The notes under the pieces: model-generated | What the model saw: only the letters and a program-made list of their open reading frames with translations | Database searches by the model: none | What the model was told of the DNA's origin: nothing | Translations under genes and position numbers: made by a program | Assembly (NCBI GenBank): GCA_022414725.1 | Contig: CM039462.1 | Location: forward strand, 98,553,483-98,617,482 | Reading direction: 5' to 3' | DNA: 64,000 nucleotides | Origin: Microglena sp. YARC | Taxonomy: Eukaryota > Chlorophyta > Chlorophyceae > Chlamydomonadales > Chlamydomonadaceae | Shown: piece after piece, positions 26,068 to 37,401 of the stretch | How positions within the stretch are numbered: position 1 is the stretch's first letter | Layout of the letters: every line of letters starts with the position of its first letter

Positions 26068-26234
26068 TTGAAGAAACCTACAGTCGGCGGAAACCTGTAA
26101 AGTCATACATGTCTAGTGTCAAAAGCGCATCCAATGTGCGCTGTGGTGCAACCTGGAACCGAGACGTGAACGTTGCCAAGAACCTTCTTTTGCTTCTGAC
26201 GACGTGGATGGACCGCAAAATTCGGTCCCCCTAA
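26068..26234 (+). pseudogene. Second Fanzor remnant (C-terminal, RuvC-III)
   Basis: This fragment reads RCGATWNRDVNVAKNLLLLL, the last Fanzor/TnpB block with RuvC-III Asp and half of the zinc finger. It then ends with a stop at 26,232-26,234. It differs clearly from the Fanzor at 22.6-24.8 kb (RDVNV-AKN against RDVNA-SRN), so it comes from a second, related element. TE-B motifs nearby suggest that the second transposon family may also carry a Fanzor. Confidence 0.65.
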
Positions 26235-26463
26235 AACCCCAGTTTCCAGAGAGAGAGAGAGAGTGAGCGCTCAACCGACCGTCACACCTGGGTCTGTAGG
26301 TAGCTTACCTTGTTATCCTTTGGGACAGCTTAAATACTGAAATACGGGATGAAGGGCACAAAATGAAATCGCCTGATCTACCCAATTATTGGGTTCAATA
26401 GTCACCGACTGTAACTGAAAACAGTATCGGTTACAAAGATTGAATGAATTGTTTTTCTGCGTT
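26235..26463. other. Short spacer with GA repeat and TE-B trace
   Basis: A (GA)n tract lies at 26,250-26,262 and a weak TE-B trace (GTATCGGTTACAAAGATTGA) at about 26,420. No gene is visible. Confidence 0.4.
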
Positions 26464-27015
26464 TTATGACAATTTTGTTTTGTACGTCGGTGTTGTAGTT
26501 TTGCAAGTTGTTACTCCAAAGAAAAATTTGGTCATCGAAAAATCGTTTTTGTATTCTATGCGTTGCAGATACATATAATGCGCGGCTCCGATGAAAATCA
26601 AAGATAGCATAATTATGACTAATATATTGCTGATATCTTTTTGTATTTTTTGTAATTTATCTGTATCATCACCGCGTTCTGTTTGGATGGCTACGTGCTT
26701 TTTTATTGTTTGGTCTATCAACAAAAGTCCTAATATTGGTGCAATAAAGTACCACTTTGACTTGGTCATTATAATGAATATTGTGTATACAAATATAGTC
26801 TTGAACCATACAATCGTTCTGTGTTTTTTGTTGCTTGGGTCCAATATTGTAAAAAGAAAGAAAAATGTAGCGATTCCAATCATATGCACAACAAATGGAT
26901 GCGAAACCATAATGCGTTGCAAATCACAGTTTAATAGTTTGGACAGGTGTCCGAACAAAACCCATAAGAAAATACTTGACAGTGCTGTGCTTGCGTCAAA
27001 TGTTTCGTTGAACAT
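26464..27015 (-). CDS. Conserved multi-pass viral membrane protein
   Basis: The 183-residue frame starts at ATG 27,015 (MFNETFDASTALSSIFLWVL) and has no break. Four to five hydrophobic helices are seen. FGHLSKLLNCDLQRIMVSHP, followed by VVHMIGIATFFFLFTILD, is a signature I associate with a membrane protein conserved in several giant-virus families. TKSKWYFIAPILGLLLIDQ forms another helix, and a short charged loop (about residues 112-132) precedes the last helix, LVIIMLSLIFIGAAHYMYL. The role is unknown; virion membrane is likely. Its AT-rich codons differ from the GC-richer neighbours, and the upstream 30 bases are AT-rich. Being intact among relics, it may be a more recent arrival or under constraint. 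Confidence 0.6.
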   Translation of the reverse strand: MFNETFDASTALSSIFLWVLFGHLSKLLNCDLQRIMVSHPFVVHMIGIATFFFLFTILDPSNKKHRTIVWFKTIFVYTIFIIMTKSKWYFIAPILGLLLIDQTIKKHVAIQTERGDDTDKLQKIQKDISNILVIIMLSLIFIGAAHYMYLQRIEYKNDFSMTKFFFGVTTCKTTTPTYKTKLS

Positions 27016-27108
27016 ATTCTAAATACGTTGGAGAATAAAATTAAATAATGTTCTTCAAGGCGGATAAATCCAACCACCTCCTCGGTCGTCGTACCCGGAC
27101 AGGTGGCC

Positions 27109-27249
27109 ATGTCCAAAATCAAGTACGCCAAAATACACGAAGAAATCAAACGCATCCTGCATGAAGACCACGCGGCAAAGGAAACGCACGAGCTGATCAT
27201 GAAGTCTCCATGTGACTCGACAGGATCCGCCGTGACGAGAGTGGTAGCC
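27109..27249 (+). CDS. Short ORF or 5' stump (46 aa)
   Basis: ATG 27,109 gives MSKIKYAKIHEEIKRILHED, helical and basic, and runs into the 40-base tandem repeat before stopping. It may be the N-terminus of a gene destroyed by the repeat. I do not recognise it. Confidence 0.25.
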
Positions 27250-27331
27250 ATGTGACTCGACAGGATCCGCCGTGACGAGAGTGGTAGCCATGTGACTCGA
27301 CAGGATCCGCCGTGACGAGAGTGGTAGCCAT
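27212..27331 (+). repeat. 40-bp tandem repeat, three identical copies
   Basis: The unit begins GTGACTCGACAGGATCCGCC and is repeated at 27,212, 27,252 and 27,292 without a difference that I can see. The copies abut directly, so this is a minisatellite and not a CRISPR array. Confidence 0.9.
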
Positions 27332-27364
27332 GTAATAGATGCCATCAATCGTCCACAAGACGAC

Positions 27365-27586
27365 ATACCAGACCACATTGATGCGCACGATGTTAGCCAT
27401 CAGTTTGACTTTTCAGATTTGGTACTTTGAACATGTAAATTAAGTGTCTTTAGATGCCTTGAATGTTTTGTGTCAGTCACCTGAAGACAGTATCTGTATT
27501 GACAAGATCGGTTACAAATCTTGAATTGGTCAACTTTTCAGAATCCCCAAAATACAAGGTGTCCCAATATCAAATGTCCCTAGCTG
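27365..27586 (+). mobile_element. TE-B right half (copy 2)
   Basis: It starts with coding remnant IDAHDVSHQFDFSDLVL, shares the 18,599-18,748 sequence, and ends with AAGGTGTCCC then TGTCCCTAGCTG and TA, the same tip as at 15,470. The left end is missing. Confidence 0.65.
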
Positions 27587-29006
27587 TATGGGGGCGGTGA
27601 ACCAGAGAACCCTTGACATGATGGATCAAGTCCGAAACTGTTTTGAACTCCTTATTACATTGTCTGCAACACACACCGTGTGCACTGGGTTGATCCAGGA
27701 TAATACATCGATGCGCGACACTTAGCTTGTGAAATAGGTCAGGATAACGAGACCACTTGCATCCGCGTACCTCGAACACACCGCGGAACATCGAGTCCCA
27801 ATCACGCACGCATATTCTTTTCACGATATTCGCAACCATGCAGTGCACTTGCTGCGAATTTTCAGCATCTTGTGAGCGATACCATGCCCGCTTAATGTCA
27901 TCTCCATAATTGCGTGAAAAACACGGCATGCGTCAGCTTGGGGAAATCGCCCACCGCGGCCAGGCAACGTCAGCCATCACGGCACCAGATTATCGAGACA
28001 GGATGTGCAATTATGACATCGAGGGGCAGTCTTTGAGATCAATGCATAATTTTGTAATGAAGCCGGTAAGCTTGCGGCGTTGAGCAGAGCGTGCGTAAAC
28101 CCCAAGAATATCGTCTGTTGTGCATGACACCACCAGGTTGTCGCGCAACTGACCCTTGGCACCAGCTTGTCGCGCAGCTGTACCCTTTGGGCATCCACAC
28201 TTGCGCAGCACTTGAACACATGTGCAAGATCTTGAAACGACATGATGTGGTCATCCAATTCATCCAACGATGCCTTCCGCATGGAGACGCACGAGAGTCG
28301 TGTAGCCTCCTTGTCCGCGATTACTTTTGCTGTTGCGATTTCGCAAAGCTCGGTGTAGCAAGAATAAGAATAACTGTCGCCGAAACAACCCGCATCCTTT
28401 CGAAGGAACTCCCGCGCACGCGCATACACATCGGCGCTCCAGAGAAATGTGAGGTCGTAGGTGAGGTCGACATATCGTTTGTACATGCCAATTGTGATGG
28501 AGGGTCAGTCCCCGACAAATATACGAAAACAACCTCTGGACCCAACCCCTTCAGTCATTCTTGACAGCAAAAATCGCAAATAGTGTTTTCCGTAGACATG
28601 TCTGACAAAAAGCGTGTGCCAAAACTGCCAATACACTTTTGAAAGTCTTCGGTGAGCGGTCACACCACTCACATCCGCGTCCGAGAATCAACATTACCGC
28701 GTTTCGATACGAGCATTTCACATCACCTCTACACACTTTTCTGCTGCAGATCCTGCAGACAAATTGGAAAACAGTTTCCCATATGTCCTCACCGACGAAG
28801 GTCGCGTGCTCCTGATTCAACATACATACGTACACGAGCGGGCGCAATGCCGCACGAACCGTCTTCAAAGGGGAGCCTGTGGGCAGGCGTCTCATGGATT
28901 CCACAACGCAACCGCATATCTGGGACAATATTACATTAACCAATACATTGGGAATTTCAGGTACCCTTGATGCGGACATTGTCATTGGTGGTGTCTTCTT
29001 CAACAA
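27570..29006 (-). pseudogene. F-box-like/CxxC zinc protein of giant-virus type, broken
   Basis: Three successive minus-strand frames (29,006-28,551, 28,486-27,977 and 27,929-27,570) read as one protein of about 470 residues. The first has an F-box-like N-terminus (IPNVLVNVILSQICG) and a Cys-rich block: CRIC, then LILGRGCEWCDRSPKTFK, then CQTCLRK. This GRGCEWC...CxxC arrangement occurs in large paralogous families in some giant viruses. The middle frame is helical, with no motif I know. The last contains one C2H2-like unit (CRQCNKEFKTVSDLIHHVKG). Breaks fall near 28,500 and 27,950. A TE-B end overlaps the 3' terminus. Function is unknown; a protein-protein or nucleic-acid-binding role is possible. 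Confidence 0.5.
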
Positions 29007-29180
29007 AGCGGGACACCTTTATATGAATTGCAGCTTGGAGGGGTGCTATAAAATATGCTCGAATCGGCTTCTCTCTGAAACGCTTGGGAGGGGAAGCGAA
29101 GCGCCAACCCATATAGCATCGCGTGAGTCACCCGTCACCTCCACCACATTGTTGAGCCACTCAATAAGCGGGTTGACTTA
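29007..29180. other. Spacer before transposon copy A4
   Basis: No gene is visible. The region ends at the TA that precedes the left TIR of copy A4. Confidence 0.4.
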
Positions 29181-29426
29181 CAGTTGTTCTCAAATAATTT
29201 TGGGACACTCAGTATAATTTTAATGATATCCCCTGAAACCAGATACAGTGTCCGTGGCGTTCACTACAAATATTTTTGAGGAGTCTGAGGAAGGTTTGTA
29301 ATATATGCTTCGAGGATATAGCCGACGAACCTCCGCTTTCGCAGGTATTGCAAGAAACAGAAACTCATTGTTGAGATTGCTGACTTCGTAGCACATTCCG
29401 ATGTTCATGTCCTTCGCGTCCCAGAT

Positions 29427-29880
29427 GGAACGACGATAGATCGATGGAGTTTTGCGACAGGACTGAGTTAGAGGACGAAGATGCGCCTCTTGACCGCGCA
29501 TGCATGCATTGCATGCCTGCCCTGTTCGTCTTTTGATTCCATCTGTATTTTGGGGGGGCCTTCGGTCCCAGATGGACGATCGATCGATCGATGGAGTTTG
29601 CGACAGGACCAAGGAGGCGAATATGCGCCGTTGTTGCCGCGCATGCATGTCGTTCATGTGTCACGATGCTCTCTGGTCGTTCGTGAACTCCCACTCTATT
29701 TTTGGGGGGCCTTCCGGTCCCAGATGGACGATCGATCGATCATCGATGGGAGTTTGCGCGACAGGACGTAGGAGGACGAATATGGCCGTTTGCCGCGCAT
29801 GCATGTCACGATTGCTCTTCGTTCATTCGTGAAGTCCCACTCTATTTTTGGGGGGGCTTGGGGTCCCAGATGGACGGACG
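29427..29880 (+). repeat. About 150-bp tandem repeat, three copies
   Basis: Units start near 29,423, 29,568 and 29,717 with TCCCAGATGGACGATCGATC and a partial fourth near 29,866. Each unit holds GAGTTTGCGACAGGAC, GCGCATGCATGTC, a GTTCGTGAA-type segment and CTCTATTTTTGGGGGG. GATCGATC runs and GCATGC palindromes make each unit rich in hairpins. Confidence 0.8.
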
Positions 29881-30017
29881 GCGGGTTTTTGTACAAGGTT
29901 GATCGAATCGATAGGAGTTCGGTACAAAGCTACCGCCGTGACATCCCCCTTCTCTCTCACGCTTTCCGCCCTGTTTCACAGTCCACATGTAGAGATACCG
30001 GGCTACATCACGAGTGG

Positions 30018-30072
30018 GCTCGGTCGCTTCCGCTGTGGGGATGGTGAAAAGGGCTCCGCCCGCTTGTTGAAT
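30018..30072 (+). repeat. Repeat shared with 40,518-40,563
   Basis: CGGTCGCTTCCGCTGTGGGG, then AAAAGGGCTCCGCCCGCTTGTTGA, closely matches the later copy. Two copies 10.5 kb apart point to a dispersed repeat of unknown type. Confidence 0.7.
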
Positions 30073-30200
30073 AAAACCAAAAATAGGGGGTCCGTTGTTT
30101 GCCGATGGTACCCAAAGAGGCTACTCGGAATATTTTCGAGAACCTCTTCAACCGTTTTCCCAAATCAACGATCTGCCAGTCTGGATATGAGAAATGACCT

Positions 30201-30789
30201 CCTTGCTTGATACCCCCCCCGCACTCCGAAAGTGTTGTGTGAGAGACGCGCAACGCTTAATGCCTCTGCCCACAAAATATCAAAAAAAAATGTCAATCAG
30301 ACGCCTCCGCTTGGTATTCTTGTATCTTGTATCTTATCCATTTCATGGATTACAAAAAATTGAATTGGATTAGTCCGGAAACAATGAATAACTCAAACCA
30401 ATTAAAACCCTAAACTCCAAACAATTTCTAATGAAATTTCGCCACAGGTCTGTCAGGGGGGACCACTGAACATATCATATCATTAAATGTGAGGACACAA
30501 TTTGACGTGTTCTGGTGATCACGACCTTTCTATTGGTGGCACTCAAGCTTCGCTTTGATACTGCTTGCCTATTACGGAGGTATGGACTCTGGACACTCTC
30601 ACTACTTTCGCAGACCTTCGGTTGTCACAACTGAAGTGTATCGAAAGTGTCACCGCGTCTCGCGATGGTGCACTTGATATATTGCGCATGCGTCTGTCCT
30701 GCCGGGAAACAGAGTGTTTTTGCTCGCAGCTTCTTCCTTCTCTGGATCATCTGTATCACCATTGACATTGAAGCGCCCGATACCAGTCC
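30201..30789. other. Gene-poor stretch
   Basis: AT-rich sequence with short frames only. One plus frame at 30,565-30,765 has no recognisable content. Confidence 0.4.
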
Positions 30790-31023
30790 TTGAATGAACG
30801 GAGAACTGCGAGATTTTGTACTGGTTCGGTGCCATCAAGTCCTCATCATCTGATGATGATATATGATTGTGATTACGCATATGATGATTACGCATATGAT
30901 GATTCCGCATATGATGACACTGTGACTGGATTCCCTAACATTGATTCAGATTACACGTTTCCTGAACAGGTAGATGGTGGCTTTGGATATATCACGCCTG
31001 AACAAGGCAGCGCATGGGTATGA
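30790..31023 (+). CDS. Short ORF with YDD-type repeats
   Basis: A 77-residue frame whose middle repeats YAYDDYAYDDSAYDD, from a GATGATTACGCATAT-type repeat of about 15 bases (30,862-30,915). It is acidic and Tyr-rich. It is probably a fragment, and the family is not recognised. Confidence 0.25.
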   Translation: MNERRTARFCTGSVPSSPHHLMMIYDCDYAYDDYAYDDSAYDDTVTGFPNIDSDYTFPEQVDGGFGYITPEQGSAWV

Positions 31024-33550
31024 GACAAGTACTCCCCTTTTTTTTTTTAATTCCAAATAAAACCTATTATCGACATGCGTTTCCTCAGTTTTTCGTGTGG
31101 ACGTGCAAGTGAGTCCCCTGTTATTCTGCGGTTGTGTCCCACTTTATTTTGCGTGAGAAACAGCTGTATGCTAGACAATGTTATCATTTTCGGATTCAAT
31201 CAATGTGTGTGTAACTGAGTAACTTGTAACCATGTGAAAAACAAAGAATCTAATTTTTCTCAGTGGTTACAATGGTTTACAAGTTACAATTGGATTTATA
31301 AAGGGGGGAGAATGGACAGAGGGATCAAGCAGACGCACTGCCTCAAGGAAAAACACTTCATGCGTTTGGTGGGACTTTATTTTCATTTTCGGATTCAATC
31401 AATGTTTACAACGTGAAACAAATCTACAACATACCTCATGCTATTCAAGTATTGTTGTCTTATTGTATTATTTTTAATTTCTCATTTTATCAATTTCTCA
31501 CATCCCATTTGCCCATTGCCCATTGCCCATTTGCCCATTTGCACATTAATACAAACATACATGAATACAAACATACATTAATACAAACATACATTAATAC
31601 AAACATAAATTGCAGCCTTGGTAGTATTGTGGTGTGCTCTGCCTTCGCCTCGTGAAGCCCATAAGTTTGTTTGCTATTTTTTGAATACAGATCAGAGATG
31701 GTCACGCTGATCCTGTTCATGGTTGTCATCGTGATAGGACAAGGATGCACCGCATGGATGACCCGTGCCCCTCAGTACGTGAACTTCAAACATTTCAATT
31801 GGTACCGTTGAAAGTTGCTCGGTCTGGGTTGGAATTGCGGCGGGGTTCAACTTCGAATGCTGCATGATCGGATCTGTCATCGTTATGCATCTTTCCCACA
31901 TCAGATTAAGCAGCAACAAACTGTTGCAGGGACCGTTGTCTTCCCAACCGACAATGCACTCAAGCACGACATTGTCTTTGACTTAACACTCCATGCATCA
32001 CGCTCAACTAATATATGGTAGATGGGATGTGAGTTTCGTGACCTCTTTTGCCCTTGCAATTGTTTTCAACAGCAACCTTAATGTATGTTGTGCTTGGGTT
32101 CCTTGGTTTTATTTTACCACGTACGGTGTGTGGTTTGTGCAGTTCACACAAGCTTGGAATTATTGCAACGTTTTACAAAGTTGGTGGGTTGAGAGCTGCT
32201 TCTTGGCCTGATAGGTAAAGATTGTCGCAGTTACACCTTGAACAAGTTTTGATATGCATCTTTATTGAGGTCAGCATATTATTGTCATTTTCCCAACACA
32301 GATAACAACAGAGTGGCGTATGCTTTCCAGTTGGCGTCCACGCTTCTCCAGTCTGTCAACAACGTTAGCGCCTGAGAATGTTGGATCTCCATTTTGGATG
32401 TCGCAATTGACACTTTGTCCTGTGTGAAGGGGTGGCCCTTGCGCCCACTAGGACATGTTGCAAATGGGTTCTACATTGGGACAAATGCTTTGAATACTCC
32501 TTCCGTTTCGGACAAGCGTGTGACATCTCAAAGACATGTGTTGGGATGATGTGGATATTGTGGCCAAACTGATTTTGTTTTGCTTTTGAATTTGGCCACT
32601 GCAAGCGCAAAAAAGAATCGATCTCACAAAAACAACAAGGCGCCGCTCTAACCCCTTCAAGCGAATAAGCATGCCCACCCGATGCCACTGAAACAGGTCT
32701 GCATAAACAAGCATGGACCGTTCTTTTTTTTGTAAATTTAAATTCTTCTACACTCCGCCAAGTAAATAATGTTGCAAATAATTCACTACTATTTTGCTTA
32801 ATGGGGTTTAAGTAAAATTCAGCCAAAAAGCATAAGGCGTATGATAATTCTAAAAGAAAAAAACTTAAGATGAACGCTTGTCGCTTGGTTATTCAGGCAT
32901 CCACTCACCCGTGTCTGATATAGATAGAGTTGTTTCGCGTTCGACTGCTACATACATGTCGATCTGAAAACAGAGATATGTGAATAAGTTTAGGTTGTTG
33001 CTCAACGAAATAACCCTCAAAAGTTTGATTACCTTACATGCAAACAACTAGAGAACCTAGGGAGATTGCTGGTGTTCAAAGTAAATGATTTCTTGCATGC
33101 AATTAATAACATGAGTCAAACGTCTCCACATAGTATCGAAAAAGCCCTCAGATTTGCTAACATCTTCGGACTACATTCAACTGAGCTGCACTTTCTTAGA
33201 ATTTGCAGTAAACATAAACTGCACTTGAACAAGTATATATTTACCAATTAATAAGCAAATATGAAATGAGGAAAGAGAGCCCCCAAAATCCAACCGATAA
33301 CAATTGGGTGTTCCCATTATCACTAATGAATTTTACCAATACCCATGCTCCCTAGCACGCCAAGGACCCAACCAAACTGCTTCACGCCCCCTGCTCATTG
33401 TGGGACGATACGAAACAACCGTTTGTGGCGACCTTTTCAGCAAGGGAGTCCACTTTGTGATGTTCACCTCAACACATAGACGATGTTGGCGTCTTGGTGC
33501 GTAGGTCAACATTTAGTACACGCTCGTCAAATTTCATTTGAACATCTGAC
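31024..33550. other. Gene-poor stretch with a transposon tip and short repeats
   Basis: A variant right TIR of the family-A transposon lies at 31,129-31,168 (GTGTCCCACTTTATTTTGCG, then GAGAAACAGCTG and TA). Repeats TTGCCCA (31,509-31,545) and ACAAACATACATTAAT (31,551-31,608) follow. At 31,697 a 37-residue frame with a hydrophobic start (MVTLILFMVVIVIGQG) stops early and might be a signal-peptide stump. I see no convincing gene otherwise. Confidence 0.4.
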
Positions 33551-33934
33551 ATGGGCTGGACCCTGTGGGCGGCGACAATATTAAGAGACAGAGTTAGTAA
33601 GGTTAGGAAAAAACGTTCTCTCGTACGCCATGTGAGAAAGAGAAAACCCATTTGCAGCGAGTACATGCAGCCCATGCATACAAAAGGAGGGGGAGCGTTG
33701 GGGGTCGTATGTTCTGGTGGTCGGGCTTTGTATCATGCACACTCAGCTTTTGATTTTCGGGTGTGCACTGTTGATTACCATCTGGCCATTCTCTGTCCAA
33801 ACGCGTCCCGTGTGGTGCCCGTTTCAAGCTTTGAAGCTGATGACTATGGTCTGGCGCCCATGTCACTCTCGGAGCATGTGACGTTCTCTGTTTGCGATTC
33901 ATATCTTGTATTTTGTGAAATCAAATGCCTATAA
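33551..33934 (+). CDS. Unrecognised ORF (127 aa)
   Basis: The frame has a basic N-terminal region (VSKVRKKRSLVRHVRKRKP, about residues 15-33) and a more hydrophobic, Cys-containing C-terminus (FRVCTVDYHLAILCPNASRV). It has protein-like composition. There is no family match. It may be an exon or fragment of a host gene. Confidence 0.25.
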   Translation: MGWTLWAATILRDRVSKVRKKRSLVRHVRKRKPICSEYMQPMHTKGGGALGVVCSGGRALYHAHSAFDFRVCTVDYHLAILCPNASRVVPVSSFEADDYGLAPMSLSEHVTFSVCDSYLVFCEIKCL

Positions 33935-36874
33935 AAGTCACCAAAAGATGCATGGCAGTCGTAAATCAATACAATCGAACGCCAGCATGTACCTGGTGCC
34001 TACTTTTACGCCGTCCTCAGTCAAAAAATCAGGCCTTCAGTTCCCCCCCCATGCATCCTCGTGCATTCCAAAGCAACCCTAGTGCATCCCTTGTTGCTGC
34101 CCATGCAGCCTCTCACCACACATCCATCCCACATTCACCTGCTTGAGCCCCAACTCTCTACTCACACAACTCAGATTATCCAACTGTCCCTCTCCTGCAC
34201 CCTGATTAGCTTGCCTTGCAGGTTCCCCACCCCCTCAACAACATTCTCCCTCAAGTCGATTCACTTCCAATCTCGCGAGACTCACCTCCTTTCACGATGA
34301 TTATCGACGTTCGACACTCGAATTCGTCGTGAATGCGAATGCGAATCTGCGCAGCAAATGAGAGTCAGTTGTTGTAAACTTTGAGATCCCCTAACTTTCT
34401 TGGTTGGTGTCAGAATGGAACGATTCATTGGGCGTTTCCCATGCAAACTCACCTATGGAATGCGTTTCCGCGACCTCCAGTCTCAGAATCGCGAGTGCCA
34501 CGACTGAAACTCGCAAGGTAAGTTAGCTGTCTGCTCTCGAAGCTTCCAAGGAATTATATGTTGCTTCTGCTGTCCTTTGAGAGGAGGCGTCGTAAGTCAG
34601 TCGAAGATGTCTCGTGTGTAGAGTGTAGAGCATGTAGGGAATCGGGTCCTTCAGGTCCGCAGGTCCGCCCGCCCCCCCATTCAAAAAATTCATAAGGGGG
34701 TGTCAAGCTGAGCTCTGCTTGAGATGATCTTGCGGTTCTCTCTTTGGATGAGGAGACCAGGGTGGGGGTGGAGGCGGAGTAGTGGACAGGATGACGAGTG
34801 GTCAATTGATGACGAGAAGCCGCCGTGGCGTGTGTGAATCTGTGGAAACAAATGCGAAATATCATGGAACGGTCGATGTTGACTTCTGGAGAGCGCATGG
34901 CGTCCGTCGAGAGTCGGTGAAAATGCAGGCGGAACTGGGTATACAAGAAGACACAGAAATGCCCAGGTTGAGGCCATCACCTTGAGTTGCAGGCAAGGGC
35001 ACAGCCACACTGACGTGCTTTATGCCTGGCTCTCACGCACTAGCTGGAAAGAAGGCCAAGAACCTGCCAGCAGGGTTCGGCACCACGCGCAACCCACGGC
35101 ATCCTTAGGTTGCAGAAGCGCCTTGATTGCAGTTCATCGGAGAATTTTATGGCCCCTGAGTGCAAACATGACCATACAGTCCTTGTGTCTGCCACCTGTA
35201 GAGCTACGTAGTCGCTGGCTATTGCCGGTATCAACATCTTCTGGTAGAGAGGGATCCTTGCGCGGACGAGCTGTTCCCAGTAAGCAGGCAGAATCCAGCA
35301 GTCTTCCTTGCTGTTAGTGTAGGCGCTGTCCATAGTTGTGCTTTATGCTTTCCACCACAACCACACATATCCTTTGGCCTTCCAACGGCGATGACCAAAC
35401 CATCGAGATCACCCGTAGTCCCTTGGTACTCATACCGAGACGATACTATGATGGTGCTGGCATCCAACGCTGCCGCCACGGCTATTGGTTACGCACTCTT
35501 CGATCAGTCGATCATCAGTGTCACGGGTAAGCTCATCTGACGTAAGTTGTTCCCTCAGGGTCCTTGCGTTTCTCCAGCTGGGCGTCCATCGCTTCAGCTT
35601 AGGCACGGGTTGGCTTTTCTAAGCGGGCAATGACGAAAACCCTCCCAGGAGTGCTCACGACACTTCGCTGCCCTAACAGATCTCCATGTCAAGTTCTTGG
35701 AGCGCTGCTAATTTTAAGGTAAATGGTAAAAAAAACTTCAAATCCAAAACGCACAATGAGGTGCTCCTTCCCAGGCTTGTTTGATTGGCTCTCAGCACGA
35801 TTTGAAGTTTCAGTCGTGGCATCCCCCATGCGATTGGCCCCCAATCAATAAAAGCTAGATTTGAAAACAGCTGGGCGCGGCGATCTACCTCACCACCCCT
35901 TGTTTTACGGTAAATTTCCGCTGGTGTGCCATGGCGCCATTCCGGGACACTGCTGACGGCTTTGAGTGACGGCTTGCTCAACCCGCAACACTACATGATT
36001 ATTTTATTAATATCATTAAAAAACAGAGTAGGAGTAGTAGTGTACTTTCCTCAGTTCCTATCCTTCCAAAAACGAGGTGTAAACGAATCGAGTTTATAAA
36101 ACCTTACAACCAACGTATCTACAACGATTTTGAGGTGCCGGGCAGCTCACCGTACAACCGTGGACCGTATCATCCCTAGAAGCGCACATGAGCTTCAACA
36201 TAAAAACACTCTTAGCTTGAACTAAAAACACATCTTAGCTCATGGGTTGCATTGCCACAAGATGTGTTAGACGCGATCTATCAAATGATTGATACGCAAA
36301 CAAAGATCTCGGTGTTACTGCGAACTAGGAGGATGTCTTCATCAAGCATGACGAACAAATCAGCAGTTGTTCGTTATTATTATCATACACACACACTTTT
36401 TTCACGGGTATTATTTGAATATATCGGATATATCGAATATATCGGAGAACGAAGCTGCATAGCGTCCATAATTGAATTATCGTCAAAAGTTTTATAAATG
36501 CCAATTTTCTAACAACGTTGTCGTTACATTTATCCGCAATGATAAGTGCATCCAACGACAAGCTGCACGTTGACAAACTTGACTAATTTGTCCATCTGAC
36601 TTACGTTTCTCGTAATCTTCTTTTGAAAATAGAGTCGTGATCGTATACACCTGAGGATGCCATCGATTTCGGTTGTCATCCAGCGCATTTTGTAGGCAGG
36701 GGTTCGGTCACTGGAATAGGTGTTTCGAGTGGTTTCCCCAGTACGCCTCGTTTCTGGACCAGGTTTCTGTTTAGTTTGTGGAAATCTCAGCCAAGCCAGT
36801 CTGCTCTCGAAGTTTGCTGACCGTGTTCTCCGTTTGCGTGTGTACGTGTATGATGAACTTGACAGGTTTCTGCA
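33935..36874. other. Gene-poor stretch
   Basis: Only scattered short frames. Possible splice-like GTAAGT signals occur (for example 34,515 and 35,526), but I cannot build a gene model. A short AT repeat, GAATATATCGGATATATCGA, lies at 36,416-36,445. Confidence 0.4.
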
Positions 36875-36960
36875 ACTGAATCCCTCTGCCCCGCTCCGCT
36901 GGGCCCCGCGACCCCCTTCCTATAATCCCCATATAGTAGTCGAGCAGGAGTCTGCTTGAT
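36875..36960 (+). repeat. 85-bp repeat with palindromic core (copy 1)
   Basis: CTGAATCCCTCTGCCCCGCT leads, then a C-rich middle, then the core TCGAGCAGGAGTCTGCTTGA. It matches the copies at 50.7-51.6 kb. Confidence 0.75.
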
Positions 36961-37401
36961 ACAATCTGTCGGTCGATCTATGATCTATCATCCATCTATG
37001 TATTCATTCTCGATCTATCTGCGCTTGTGTGTGCTGAGAATGTTCCGCATGAGGCTTCGACACTCGTTATACAATATAATGTATGAGCTTTTCGTCCAGC
37101 AAAGAACCTCCTTACATACAGGAAAGTGTGTGAGTGATTTTTAATCCATCATTCAGGGAGGCGGGCGGAGTTGTTGTTGCATTACATTGTTTCAATTCGT
37201 GTATCTTCAGTACATCCGTTGCTTCGCGCAGCGTCTTGATGCTGTCACGCAACAACGTCAGGCTGTATGTTAACTCCTTGGCGTAGCTGCATTCTCCTCT
37301 GCTCCTCCTTGCGTCCTGCAGCCCATCCTCCCTCTGCTGCTCCTTTCGCGCAACCGCATCCTCCTGCGTGCAGACGCATCCTCCTTCCACGGAGGTGCTA
37401 C

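Larger units (their letters stand above)
29181..30200 (+). mobile_element. Decayed, internally deleted copy of the Fanzor transposon (A4)
   Basis: The left TIR is intact (CAGTTGTTCTCAAATAATTT after TA). The transposase N-terminus survives to about 29,310, where it joins Fanzor sequence (GCTTTCGCAGGTATTGCAAG, as at 24,148), so most of both genes is deleted. From 29,427 a tandem repeat interrupts it. The Fanzor 3' part returns at 30,110-30,190 (GAATATTTTCGAGAACCTCT TCAACC). The right TIR itself is worn away. Confidence 0.8.

Noticed and set aside
27212..27331. CRISPR-like direct repeats (40 bp, three copies)
   Set aside because: The copies abut with no spacers, so this is a minisatellite. The same holds for 52,565-52,684 and 51,241-51,393.
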